From Bacillota bacterium (GTDB taxonomy: Bacteria > Bacillota > Clostridia > Peptostreptococcales > Anaerovoracaceae), in the NCBI GenBank assembly GCA_019420305.1, contig JAHZHL010000010.1, positions 52,312-116,311 on the forward strand: a stretch of DNA of 64,000 nucleotides, in the 5' to 3' direction. The position numbers and the translations under genes were made by a program. Shown piece after piece: positions 24,861 through 33,799 of the stretch. Numbering within the stretch: position 1 is the first letter of the stretch; every line of letters starts with the position of its first letter. The notes below the pieces were generated by a model, which was not told the origin of the DNA, ran no database searches, and was given only the letters and a program-made list of their open reading frames with translations.

Positions 24861-25500
24861 GAAGCGGATGATGGTTGCTGCGGCCGTTTTGGTACTGCTG
24901 CTTGCGACTGGTGGAATTTCCGCATATTTCACTTCAACCGATAACGCGACAAACAGCTGGACGGTTGGGGATGTGACCATTGACCTTCTGGAAGCGGAAT
25001 ATGACAAAGTCCCGGAGACGGAGCGGCAGAACATCACCCCGAATAAAGTATTTACAAAAGATCCGGTTGTGAAAAATATTGGAACCAATGACGCCTTTGT
25101 CTTTTTACGGTTTTCTGTACCGAAACAGGCGGTGCGAATTGCGGATCAGACCGGAGCCGCACAGGCTTCGCAGGTACAGGAACTGTTTGACTATACCATT
25201 CATACCGATTGGGTTAAGGTTTCAGAAGACACATCCGCTGCGGCTCAGAATACGTATGTCTATGCGTATGGAACGGAAGCCGCCTGCAAAGCGCTGGTAG
25301 CAGAAGCTTCCACCCCGTCCCTGTTCAAAGAAAATCAAATCACCTTTATCAACGTGCTGGAAGGACAGGGGCTGGAGGGGAACGCTTTGGAAATTCCAGT
25401 AGAGGCTTATGGAATCCAGACAACGGATCTGGACACAGATGATAAGACAGCACCCGCCGATGTATGGCAGATTTTAATGAATCAAGTGGATACAAAATAG
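24835..25500 (+). CDS. TasA/camelysin-like exported protein with SipW-type signal peptide
   Basis: 221 residues. The N-terminus has a basic start, a hydrophobic core and the SipW-type sequence LLLATGGISAYFTSTDNATN followed by SWTVGDVTI, the pattern of TasA/CalY-like biofilm fibre proteins. The mature part has FTKDPVVKNIGTNDAFVFLR, also typical of that family. It would be cut by the SipW-like peptidase at 31906 and assemble outside the cell. No sorting signal at the C-terminus. Confidence 0.85.
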   Translation: MKAKLLKNKKRMMVAAAVLVLLLATGGISAYFTSTDNATNSWTVGDVTIDLLEAEYDKVPETERQNITPNKVFTKDPVVKNIGTNDAFVFLRFSVPKQAVRIADQTGAAQASQVQELFDYTIHTDWVKVSEDTSAAAQNTYVYAYGTEAACKALVAEASTPSLFKENQITFINVLEGQGLEGNALEIPVEAYGIQTTDLDTDDKTAPADVWQILMNQVDTK

Positions 25501-25522
25501 AGCGCGATAAGGAGAAGTTCAA

Positions 25523-26026
25523 ATGAAAATCGCTCAAAAAACAAGTCTTGCCGTGCTGGTCTGCGGAGTTTGCCTGCTGCTTCTGACCGGAGGGATTTGC
25601 GCGTATCTGATTTCTACTGCGAATCAGACCAATTCATTCACGGTGGGAGAAAATGTGACGCAGATTGAGGAAGTTTTTGAACCGCCAGAGACGATTGAAG
25701 CCGGCCAGAGCTATGAAAAAAAGGTGATGGTGCGGAATGTCAGAAACGTGCCCTGCTATGTGCGGGTGTTTGCGGAATTTAGCGATCCGGAGCAGGCAGA
25801 CGCTATGCGGCTGGATTTTAACACTACGGACTGGACGGTGAAACAGACAGACGGGTATTACTACTATAAAAAGATACTCCCGGTGGGAGAAGCCACCGCG
25901 CCGCTGTTTGAGGAAATTTACGCGGAGAAAGACAGCGCGAAGCTGGAGCTGATCGTCTACAGTGAATCGGTTCAGGCAGAAGGCTCGACAAGTCCGCAGG
26001 AAGCATTTCAGAACAAGAATAACTAG
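25523..26026 (+). CDS. Second TasA-like exported protein with SipW-type signal peptide
   Basis: 167 residues, 22 bp after the previous gene with an AAGGAGA ribosome binding site. The N-terminus reads LLLLTGGICAYLISTANQTN followed by SFTVGENV, a SipW-type signal. The mature region (SYEKKVMVRNVRNVPCYVRV, then YYYYKKILPVGEATAPLFEE) keeps the TasA-like core. Shorter than its neighbour, and probably a minor or anchoring subunit; that role is inference. Confidence 0.82.
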   Translation: MKIAQKTSLAVLVCGVCLLLLTGGICAYLISTANQTNSFTVGENVTQIEEVFEPPETIEAGQSYEKKVMVRNVRNVPCYVRVFAEFSDPEQADAMRLDFNTTDWTVKQTDGYYYYKKILPVGEATAPLFEEIYAEKDSAKLELIVYSESVQAEGSTSPQEAFQNKNN

Positions 26027-26037
26027 GAAAGGGGGGA

Positions 26038-28407
26038 ATGCGTATGCAAACGACGAGACAACAACGAAGTACCATGGTTGCGGTCACAATCCTGTGTCTC
26101 CTTTTCCTGCTTTTGATGAACACGGGAGAAGCGTATGCGGCAACCTGGACGACCATGCCATCGGGAACTGGCATTCCAACCGGCACGAAAATTCCACTGC
26201 GATCTACCGATGCGCAGGTAACGGTACGGAACGGAGGGATGGTTCAGAATTATACCACAGCATCCGGATATACCGGAAAAGTACTTTGTGTTAAAATTCC
26301 GGATCGAAGTAAGTATACAAGCTTTTCCAATTTTGCTACGGTTACCTATCGGAAAGCAGCCCAAATTTTTGGAAGATATATGGATGTTACAATCGACTTT
26401 ACTTCTATGACCGTATATCCGGAAGCAAACCCGAGCTTACAGAACAGCCAGAAAACCATGGCGGTTGCAAGGCTGCTTTATAGTTCGATGTATCTTTCAT
26501 CTACGGATTCGGATGGAGATTCCGGAATGTTCTATCGCGGCAGAAAGGATATTCAGACAAAGGTGACGATTACGTGGTCGGAAGGAGAACCAGATGCGGG
26601 AAGCGTGGTAAAGCTGCCCTTTTACGCAGGAGTATCCGATATTGACGCTACCGGAAGCTATTTCCAGGAGTCCTGGATTGGAAACAGTGGCTTTGATGGC
26701 ACCATATATATTTGGGATGCAAACAATCGAACCATCGACAAGACGAAGAACCGAATGACCGCGCCGGCCAATGGTTCCACCAGCGGGAATGATTCCTGGT
26801 ATAAAGCGGGGCTGATCGCAACCACCTCGCAGGGAAGCATGACGATGACCTGGGTTCAGGGAAACTGCGGTGCGGAGCTGACCCTGTTCAGTCAATATAA
26901 AGACCTGCCGACACCAACCAAAACCGTCGATAAGACGAGTGCCGTGAAGGACGATTCGATTATCTGGACAGTCAATCAAAAAGTGGGAACCTTTTATCGG
27001 GATACCTTTACTACATATAGCAACTATAGCATGGCGGATACGATCCCGGAAGGGGTAGAGTATCAGTCCGCCAGGGTCTACAAAGGATCCACTGACATCA
27101 CGTCATGGGGAAGCCTGCAATATAACGAGGAGACCAGGAAGCTGACTTTCACAATGGGAGGCGGACGATTGCCCAGCGGTTCCTTTTATAACGGAGAAAC
27201 CATCTCCATGAAGATTACGGCGAAGGCCCTGCAGCCGCAGGAGGTAAGCCAAACGATCAAGAATACCGGGACGACGACCATATCCGGATATGATCAGAAT
27301 ACGAATACGGTCACAACGGTCATTCGTAAACCGGACATGTCGATTACGAAAGAAGCAGCAAATGGAACAACCTATGAGGAAGGAGACACGGTGCCGTTTA
27401 CGGTTACCGTTAAACAAACGACCGAAAAGCTGACTGGTAAAAATGTAGTGATAACGGACAATCTGCCGGAGGAGCTGAAGTTGTCCGGAGAGCCGCTCCT
27501 GACCGGAGCAGAAGGAAGTGTCACGGTCAGCGGCAACACCTGGACGACCAGGATTCCGGAACTGGCATCGAACCAAACGGCAACGATTACATTTCCAACA
27601 AAAGCAGGAGAGGTTCACATCGAAAAAGAAGTGACAAATACGGTGAAAGCAACGATGGAGGATGTGCCGGAAAAACAGGCATCGGCAACGGTCCAAATAA
27701 CACCGGTTCCAATCGACCTGAAGGTAAAAAAGGTCTGGGAAGATAAAGACGACTTTTATGAATTGCGTCCGGATCGAGTAAAGATGGAACTGCTGCAAAA
27801 TGGAAAAGTAATCAAAGAGCAGACACTGACCGCAGACAAATGGGAAGGTACCTTTGTGGATTTACCGGAGTGGCAGACGGAAACAAAGAAATATGATTAT
27901 CAAATCAAAGAGGCTCAGGTGCCAGAGGGATATCAGGCAAGCGTAAGCCAAAAGGACAAGACCTATACCGTGACCAATACCTTAAAAACCTATCCGTTTA
28001 CCATCACAAAGGAAATCGCGAAAGAAGATTTCTACGCGGAGCATGGAGATGCCACGTTTTTGTATGAGGTAACATCGAAGGACGATTCCAACAAAAAATG
28101 GCGAACGTCGATTTCCTTTACCAGAGAGGATTGGAAGGCCGCAGGAGCCACAATGCGGAAAACGAAAACCCTGAACCTTCCTGCCGGAGCTTATACGGTA
28201 GAGGAACGGAATGCATTACGCTATGAAGGCAGGATTACCGAAGTGTCCGGGAACGTGAAGAAGATCGATCCCCTGCAGGCAGAAGCAACGCTGGGTTCGG
28301 ACGATACGCCGGAAACTGTAACCTATACGAATCAAAAGAGCTGGTGGGATCGGTACAGCCATAATGACCTGCAAATCAATCAAGGGAAGGGAGGTGCGGG
28401 GCAGTGA
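26038..28407 (+). CDS. Large secreted adhesin with isopeptide, DUF11-like and Cna-B-like domains
   Basis: 789 residues with a signal peptide ending MNTGEAYAATW. Residues ~35-290 form a unique N-terminal head. About 300-410 resembles the isopeptide-forming adhesin domain (KTSAVKDDSIIWTVNQKVGT, DTIPEGVEYQSARVYKGS). About 430-560 is DUF11-like (DMSITKEAANGTTYEEGDTV). Two Cna-B-like units follow (PIDLKVKKVWEDKDD, ALRYEGRITEVSG). The C-terminus WWDRYSHNDLQINQ has no sorting motif or membrane helix. It is a clear paralogue of the protein at 29492. Its stop overlaps the next start (GTGA). It probably assembles non-covalently or via the sortase-anchored partner. Confidence 0.85.
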   Translation: MRMQTTRQQRSTMVAVTILCLLFLLLMNTGEAYAATWTTMPSGTGIPTGTKIPLRSTDAQVTVRNGGMVQNYTTASGYTGKVLCVKIPDRSKYTSFSNFATVTYRKAAQIFGRYMDVTIDFTSMTVYPEANPSLQNSQKTMAVARLLYSSMYLSSTDSDGDSGMFYRGRKDIQTKVTITWSEGEPDAGSVVKLPFYAGVSDIDATGSYFQESWIGNSGFDGTIYIWDANNRTIDKTKNRMTAPANGSTSGNDSWYKAGLIATTSQGSMTMTWVQGNCGAELTLFSQYKDLPTPTKTVDKTSAVKDDSIIWTVNQKVGTFYRDTFTTYSNYSMADTIPEGVEYQSARVYKGSTDITSWGSLQYNEETRKLTFTMGGGRLPSGSFYNGETISMKITAKALQPQEVSQTIKNTGTTTISGYDQNTNTVTTVIRKPDMSITKEAANGTTYEEGDTVPFTVTVKQTTEKLTGKNVVITDNLPEELKLSGEPLLTGAEGSVTVSGNTWTTRIPELASNQTATITFPTKAGEVHIEKEVTNTVKATMEDVPEKQASATVQITPVPIDLKVKKVWEDKDDFYELRPDRVKMELLQNGKVIKEQTLTADKWEGTFVDLPEWQTETKKYDYQIKEAQVPEGYQASVSQKDKTYTVTNTLKTYPFTITKEIAKEDFYAEHGDATFLYEVTSKDDSNKKWRTSISFTREDWKAAGATMRKTKTLNLPAGAYTVEERNALRYEGRITEVSGNVKKIDPLQAEATLGSDDTPETVTYTNQKSWWDRYSHNDLQINQGKGGAGQ

Positions 28408-29495
28408 ACGAGAGACGAAAACGGCGGTTCTGCAGAATCCTCGCAACGGTTCTGATTCTTGCAGGGCTGACAACCGGGGTCTATGCTGCTTTACAAAGTC
28501 AGATCTCCCTGACCGGAACCCTTTGGACCGGAAATGTGGAGATCGAATTGAACCAGCCGGATGTCGATGCGGAAGCCATCACTGCCGGCAAGCAGATCCT
28601 TTATCAGCAGGCGGTGACCGCAAACGGAGCGGACTGTTATGTGCGCCTTACGGTTGACATTGCGATGGACAAAGAAACCGAAGCTCCGCTTACTACCGAA
28701 AATCTGAAAGCCGCAGACGGCTGGAGCTGGAAAGGGAATATCCTCTATGCGACGAAACCCCTTGCAACCGGGGAAACGGTCGTAGCAATCGAAGGGATTC
28801 AAATTCCCGCAGAGTGGACGGAGGAAACCGCTTCAGATTTCCAGATCCATCTGACCGCGGACGCCATCCAGAAAGAACATTTTGTCCCGAATTTTGCAAG
28901 TGCTTCCCCATGGGGAACCATAGAAATTGAGGAACATAAAGAAGATGCCCATCCGGAATATCGGACGGCCCGCGCGGCAAAGCCGGAGGCGATCACCTAT
29001 GTCGGAAACGGACTCTTTGAGGTCCCCTCCGGCGATTTGTTTGCCAACTTCCCGGAGCTTCTTCCGGGAGATGAGGCTTCCGATTCGATTGCCATTCGCA
29101 ATGGAACCAGTCAGCCGATTACCTTATCCTTTTCCAGTATTCCCGAAAAAGAGGAACTGCTGGATGAAATCGGAATGAAGCTTTCTGTCGATGGGAAACC
29201 CTTTTATGATGGAACCCTGGATGGGAAAGGACTGGAAGCCGAACGGGTGCTGACGACGCTGGATGCGGGAGAAAGCACGGAGTTGGAATACGCCGTTCAG
29301 CTGCCTGCAGATTTTGAAAATGCCTTTTCCCTGGAAGCGGATTTGCTCACCTGGGAATTAAAAGCGGAAGAACCGGATCGGGCGGTACAGACAGGAGACG
29401 ACTTCTCGCTGTATGTGCTGTCTGCGTTGCTGATCGCGTCCGGAGCGTTTCTGTTCGTGATGAACCGAAAAAGAAAGGAGGAACCAGAACCATGA
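28404..29495 (+). CDS. Sortase-anchored pilin-like protein between the two adhesins
   Basis: 363 residues from GTG 28404 after GGGAGGTG. The N-terminal export signal (ILAGLTTGVYAALQSQISLT) resembles SipW-type signals. The mature part contains two strand-rich halves, with SIAIRNGTSQPITLSFSSIP in the second. The C-terminus RAVQTGDDFSLYVLSALLIA plus NRKRKEEPEP is a sorting signal matching that of the 19509 protein. Position between two paralogous adhesins, with 4-bp overlaps on both sides, suggests that all three are made in fixed ratio and form one structure. Confidence 0.83.
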   Translation: MNERRKRRFCRILATVLILAGLTTGVYAALQSQISLTGTLWTGNVEIELNQPDVDAEAITAGKQILYQQAVTANGADCYVRLTVDIAMDKETEAPLTTENLKAADGWSWKGNILYATKPLATGETVVAIEGIQIPAEWTEETASDFQIHLTADAIQKEHFVPNFASASPWGTIEIEEHKEDAHPEYRTARAAKPEAITYVGNGLFEVPSGDLFANFPELLPGDEASDSIAIRNGTSQPITLSFSSIPEKEELLDEIGMKLSVDGKPFYDGTLDGKGLEAERVLTTLDAGESTELEYAVQLPADFENAFSLEADLLTWELKAEEPDRAVQTGDDFSLYVLSALLIASGAFLFVMNRKRKEEPEP

Positions 29496-31894
29496 AGCAG
29501 CATCTTTCGGCAGGGCCCTGCAAAGCCTTATTGGTAATGGCAGGCGGATTCTTACTGCTTGCTATTTTTCTGGCAAACGTAGAGTTTGCGTATGCTGCGA
29601 CCTGGAGTAAAATGCCATCGTCCACTCCGATCCCACCGAATACGCAGGTGATTCCGCTGAATTATAAAGCGGGAACAACAAAGATTACCTATAACACAAC
29701 GGCATATCCGAATAAGTTCAAGACGATTACCTATTCGAATGGTACAAGAGGGCTGTGTGTGAAAATTGACAGCCAGACCACATCCTATACCTATAAGAAT
29801 TTCTGTACGGTAACGTATCCGAAAGCGACAACGATTCGCGGAAAAGAGATTGATGTAACCATTGAATTTACTTCCATGACGATTGGAGCGAAAAAAGGAA
29901 ATGACTATTTATGCAGCGATAAATATATGGCCTTTGCAAGGATCACACCTGGTGCCGGCACAAATGTATTTGATTCGGCGAACATGACCAATCGGTACGA
30001 TGGGAACCGGAGAGGATATGGAGCAAAAAAGAATCTGACCACAAAAGTGACCGTGACCTGGTCGGATACAGGAAAGCCGGTTGAGCTGCCTTTCTATCAG
30101 GGCGTCCGTGATATCGACGCGACCGATGATTATTTTCAAGAAGGCTGGTATGCCGGGCAGGGGTTTGACAGCACCTTCTACATCTGGCCGAGCTGCTTTA
30201 ATGCACCATCTGGTTCAACCATGATGGCAAAAACAACGAACCCGGCTACCTCTGGAAATGAGGAATACACAAAGGCAGGACTGATCGCGCCAACCAATGG
30301 AGCCGGAACCTGGTATATGGCCTGGTACGGGGGTAACTGCGGAACTGGGCTGCGGATTTACAGTCAGTACAAGGATTTGGAAGCACCAACGAAGAGCGTA
30401 GATCGGACATCGGCAGTCAAGGGTGATACCATCACCTGGACGGTCAGTCAGAAGACGGGGACCTTTTTTAATGATATGTACAGCAAATATACCAGTTTCC
30501 GGTTTTCGGATACGATCCCGGAAGGGGTCCAGTATCAGTCCGCGAACGTATATAAAGGCTCTACCGACATTACCTCTCAAGGTACTTTGCAATATAACGA
30601 GGATACCCGGAAGTTGACCTTTGTCCTTGATGATAGCCAGCTGAACAATCAGGCCTTTTACACCGGACAAACCATTTCCATGAAAATCACAGCAACGGCG
30701 GAAAACCCAAAAGAGGCCGAAACGAACGTAAAAAACCAGGCACAGTCCGTGATTTCTGGAGAAGCGCAGAACACCAATACAGTGAACACTGCGGTCCGCA
30801 GGCCAGATCTTACGATTACGAAGACTTCGGATAAAAGCAAATACCAGGAAGGGGACAGCGTACCGTTTACGGTTACCGTCAAACAGACGACGGAAAATCT
30901 GACCGGGAAGAATGTGGTTGTAACCGATACACTTCCGGAAGGCTTAATTCTTTCCGGAGAACCACTCCTGACTGGAGTGGAAGGAACCGTATCGGTAGAC
31001 AGCAACACCTGGACGGTGAAGATCCCGGAGCTTGTTTCGGATCAGACGGCAACCATTACGTTTTCGACAAAAACAGAAGATGTGCATGTGGAAAAAGAGG
31101 TGACCAACACGATAACAGCGTCTATGGACGATGTGCCGGAGAAAAAAGCGTCCGCGACCGTGACTTTGCTTCCGGAGCCAATTGATCTGAAAGTGGAAAA
31201 AGTCTGGGAAGATGGAAAAGACTTCTATGGACTGCGTCCGAATCGCGTAAAGGTACAGCTTCTGCAGGACGGAGCTGTGATCAAGGAGATGGAGCTGCAG
31301 GAGGGCCAGGACTGGAAGGGGACGTTTGAAGATCTGCCGGAATACCGGACCGAGACAGAACGGTTTGTATATGCGGTAAAAGAAACAGATCTGCCGGATG
31401 GATACACCGCAGCGGTTAATCGCCTGCTGGATCAGGAAACGGAATTTCAGCAAGTATTTCAGATTACAAATGCGCTGCGGAATTATGAGCTGGAGCTGAA
31501 TAAGGAGATGGTAAAGGCAGATTATTACGCGGATCATGGGAACGCAACCTTCCTGTATCAGATTACCAGCAAACAGAATCCGTCACAGCAATGGTATGAA
31601 GAAATTTCCTTTACCGAGGCGGATGTGAAAACGGGAGGAAGCATCTTAAGAAAATCAACGCGCATAGAACTACCGTATGGGGAATATGAAGTGCGGGAAT
31701 TAGGCGCGTTGCGCTATCAAGGTGCGATTTCCGCAACCTCTGGTGATGTGAAACAAATTGCCCCTTTGCAAGCGGAAGTCCGGCTGGGGACGGATGAAGC
31801 AGTGGAATCGGTGACCTACCGGAATGATAAGATGCGTTGGGATCGCTACAGTCATAATGACCTGGTGATAAATCAGTTACAGCAAGGCTCATAA
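29492..31894 (+). CDS. Second large secreted adhesin, paralogue of the 26038 gene product
   Basis: 800 residues, ATGA overlap with the gene upstream. Signal peptide LLAIFLANVEFAYAATW. The domain order repeats that of the paralogue: unique head (~40-300), isopeptide-forming domain (RTSAVKGDTITWTVSQKTGT, DTIPEGVQYQSANVYKGS), DUF11-like domain (DLTITKTSDKSKYQEGDSVP), Cna-B-like units (PIDLKVEKVWEDGKDFYGL, GALRYQGAISATSGDV) and the same tail MRWDRYSHNDLVINQ. The heads differ more than the stalks, which fits different ligands. No anchor signal. Confidence 0.85.
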   Translation: MKQHLSAGPCKALLVMAGGFLLLAIFLANVEFAYAATWSKMPSSTPIPPNTQVIPLNYKAGTTKITYNTTAYPNKFKTITYSNGTRGLCVKIDSQTTSYTYKNFCTVTYPKATTIRGKEIDVTIEFTSMTIGAKKGNDYLCSDKYMAFARITPGAGTNVFDSANMTNRYDGNRRGYGAKKNLTTKVTVTWSDTGKPVELPFYQGVRDIDATDDYFQEGWYAGQGFDSTFYIWPSCFNAPSGSTMMAKTTNPATSGNEEYTKAGLIAPTNGAGTWYMAWYGGNCGTGLRIYSQYKDLEAPTKSVDRTSAVKGDTITWTVSQKTGTFFNDMYSKYTSFRFSDTIPEGVQYQSANVYKGSTDITSQGTLQYNEDTRKLTFVLDDSQLNNQAFYTGQTISMKITATAENPKEAETNVKNQAQSVISGEAQNTNTVNTAVRRPDLTITKTSDKSKYQEGDSVPFTVTVKQTTENLTGKNVVVTDTLPEGLILSGEPLLTGVEGTVSVDSNTWTVKIPELVSDQTATITFSTKTEDVHVEKEVTNTITASMDDVPEKKASATVTLLPEPIDLKVEKVWEDGKDFYGLRPNRVKVQLLQDGAVIKEMELQEGQDWKGTFEDLPEYRTETERFVYAVKETDLPDGYTAAVNRLLDQETEFQQVFQITNALRNYELELNKEMVKADYYADHGNATFLYQITSKQNPSQQWYEEISFTEADVKTGGSILRKSTRIELPYGEYEVRELGALRYQGAISATSGDVKQIAPLQAEVRLGTDEAVESVTYRNDKMRWDRYSHNDLVINQLQQGS

Positions 31895-31905
31895 GGAGTA
31901 TGTAT

Positions 31906-32370
31906 ATGAAACGAAAACGAATCGGATGGATGATCCTGATTCTGGTGCTTCTTGTGGGATGTGCCAGTTATTTTTCCGGAGTTCGTCTCTACTATGTGCA
32001 GAGCGGGAGCATGGAACCGGAGCTGCCGGTTGGGAGTCTGTGCATCGTAACACCCTGTGCGGTGGAAGAGCTGGAAGTAGGCGATATCATTGCGTTTCAA
32101 AAGGGCCCGATGCAGGTAGCGCATCGAATTGTTTCCATTCAGGAAGAAAGCTATCAGACGAAAGGGGACGCCAATCGCAGCCCTGATCCGGGAGTTGTCC
32201 GAAAGGAGCAGGTGCAAGGGCAGGTGATCGCAAGGGTTCCCCTGCTCGGCTATCTGATCGCCTTTTTGAAAAGCAAAGCCGGAATTGCGTTGCTTCTAAT
32301 GCTTGCAGGTTTGTTGCTCTATAGGATGCGAAGAAAGGAGAGAACCCGTTATACTCGATCAGACGGATAA
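31906..32370 (+). CDS. sipW: SipW-like (ER-type) signal peptidase I
   Basis: About 154 residues from ATG 31906 (AAGGAG is 9 bp upstream; ATG 31900 is closer than usual). Membrane helices lie at each end. The catalytic pattern is YYVQSGSMEP with Ser35 and VAHRIV with His73 in place of the lysine of ordinary bacterial signal peptidases, the hallmark of SipW/ER-type enzymes. GDIIAF and KGDANRSPDPG complete the fold. It is 11 bp behind the second adhesin and should mature the three SipW-type proteins encoded upstream. Confidence 0.93.
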   Translation: MKRKRIGWMILILVLLVGCASYFSGVRLYYVQSGSMEPELPVGSLCIVTPCAVEELEVGDIIAFQKGPMQVAHRIVSIQEESYQTKGDANRSPDPGVVRKEQVQGQVIARVPLLGYLIAFLKSKAGIALLLMLAGLLLYRMRRKERTRYTRSDG

Positions 32371-32539
32371 TTTACTTTATCGCCTGGTCTATGACATACC
32401 AGGCTGTGAGCAGATCTGTGATTTGCGGCTGCGCTATCCAAAACAAGTCAAAAAGCAACTTCAGGAAAAGGAAGCGATATATATAAAGGAATATGGGCAG
32501 AAAGCCTATCAAAAAGTATGGATGTATTTAGAAAGTTAG
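32303..32539 (+). CDS. Small protein overlapping the end of sipW, start codon unclear
   Basis: The frame ends at 32539 and encodes RREPVILDQTDNLLYRLVYD, LRLRYPKQVKKQL and a KVWMYLES end. A good AAAGGAGAG lies at 32333-32341, but no ATG, GTG or TTG follows at normal distance in this frame. The nearest codons are GTT and ATA (32352), and the nearest standard start is TTG 32303 inside sipW. The true product may be ~60 residues from a rare start, or coupled to sipW. Family not recognised. Confidence 0.5.
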   Translation: MQVCCSIGCEERREPVILDQTDNLLYRLVYDIPGCEQICDLRLRYPKQVKKQLQEKEAIYIKEYGQKAYQKVWMYLES

Positions 32540-32547
32540 GAGGGATT

Positions 32548-33780
32548 ATGTTTGAACATCATGACTTAGACCGACAGATCGCATTTTTGAAAGGGATCGA
32601 AACGGAAGAAAATCGGGAACTGGTGGAGGAAATTATTTACGACTTAGCCGAGCCGATTCAAAAGGCAAGCATTGCCGAGGCGTTTTATCAGCTGTCTGAG
32701 TTAAAGGAAAAAGAGCCGGAGATAGAAGACGTGCTGGAACTGGCCGAACGGCTTTATGAGGAACTGGACTGGCCGGATCCGGAACGCACCTGGTCATTGA
32801 CCCAGGCGTTTCAGGAAGAAAAGGAGCGAAGAAAAGCGCTTCCGGATGGAACGGATCGGGCGATGCAGCTGCAAAGCTATTTTCTTGGAGGATCCGAGAC
32901 GGAACTGGAGGTGAATTTTAAGCGATTATGCAATATGGAAGCGCAGGTGTATCAGGCACAATTTGGCGAAGATCTGCAGCCTGGTGACCGGGTTCAAACG
33001 GAAATCTGTCAACAGATGCTGGGAAAGCGTCCCATTTATGAACTGTACCCGGAAGCGGACGCCAGGGGCCTGTTTGAAGGAACCTACGACGATGCCGCCT
33101 GGCGGGAGCGTTACTATTTTGGAACCGCAATCGCCGGCGGGCATGACTGGGAGCGAACTCTGCGGGAATCGGATCCGGAGTATCAACGATACCGGAAGCA
33201 GCTCTGTCAGCGCACGATTGAAACCCTCTGTGCTGCTTATGGGGAAGAAATCTGGCAATATCTCCCGCGGGAAGAACAGCAAACCATTCAGAGAAGGCAT
33301 CCCTATCCGGCTTTTCAGGCAGGTAAATGGAAATGTGTGCTGATTCTGCCGGGACAAACCTACGGGAGAAGTCATTGTCTGCAAAACAAAGGAGAGACTT
33401 TGGCAGAGTTTTATGACTGCAGCGTAAGCAAAGAGACGTTTCCTGCCGGGCAGTTTGTTTCCCGGTACTACCTGCAAACCTTATGCACCAGTGACTTCGG
33501 AAGTTCCTTAAAGGAGATGGCAGAGCAGGGAACCGGCTTCTGTCTGGATGGGGAGGTTCCTTCCTGGCGGATCGACAGCGCGGAGCTTGCGGCAATCGCA
33601 GACTGGCTGGAGCAGCAATACCAGAAAGAACAGAACGTAATGGAGCGGGAACCGGCTTTTGCGGAAGCGAAGCCAGGAGAACGCACTGAGCCGGATCCTG
33701 CGCGCAGCGCGGAGACTATGGAGCGAACATCCTCTGGCACTTTGCTTCCGGAGAAAAGCGGAGTAATACGAACACGATGA
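32548..33780 (+). CDS. Unrecognised cytoplasmic protein of the element
   Basis: About 410 residues from ATG 32548 after AGGAGGG. The N-terminal ~80 residues are acidic helices (QIAFLKGIETEENRELVEEI). The middle holds QAQFGEDLQPGDRVQ and AGGHDWERTLRESDPEYQRY. The rest includes KWKCVLILPGQTYGRSHCL. No signal peptide, membrane helix or known motif is seen. It sits between the surface module and the secretion genes, and may be a regulatory or accessory transfer protein; I cannot name it. Confidence 0.75.
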   Translation: MFEHHDLDRQIAFLKGIETEENRELVEEIIYDLAEPIQKASIAEAFYQLSELKEKEPEIEDVLELAERLYEELDWPDPERTWSLTQAFQEEKERRKALPDGTDRAMQLQSYFLGGSETELEVNFKRLCNMEAQVYQAQFGEDLQPGDRVQTEICQQMLGKRPIYELYPEADARGLFEGTYDDAAWRERYYFGTAIAGGHDWERTLRESDPEYQRYRKQLCQRTIETLCAAYGEEIWQYLPREEQQTIQRRHPYPAFQAGKWKCVLILPGQTYGRSHCLQNKGETLAEFYDCSVSKETFPAGQFVSRYYLQTLCTSDFGSSLKEMAEQGTGFCLDGEVPSWRIDSAELAAIADWLEQQYQKEQNVMEREPAFAEAKPGERTEPDPARSAETMERTSSGTLLPEKSGVIRTR

Positions 33781-33799
33781 AAGGAGAACAAACGCGAAG

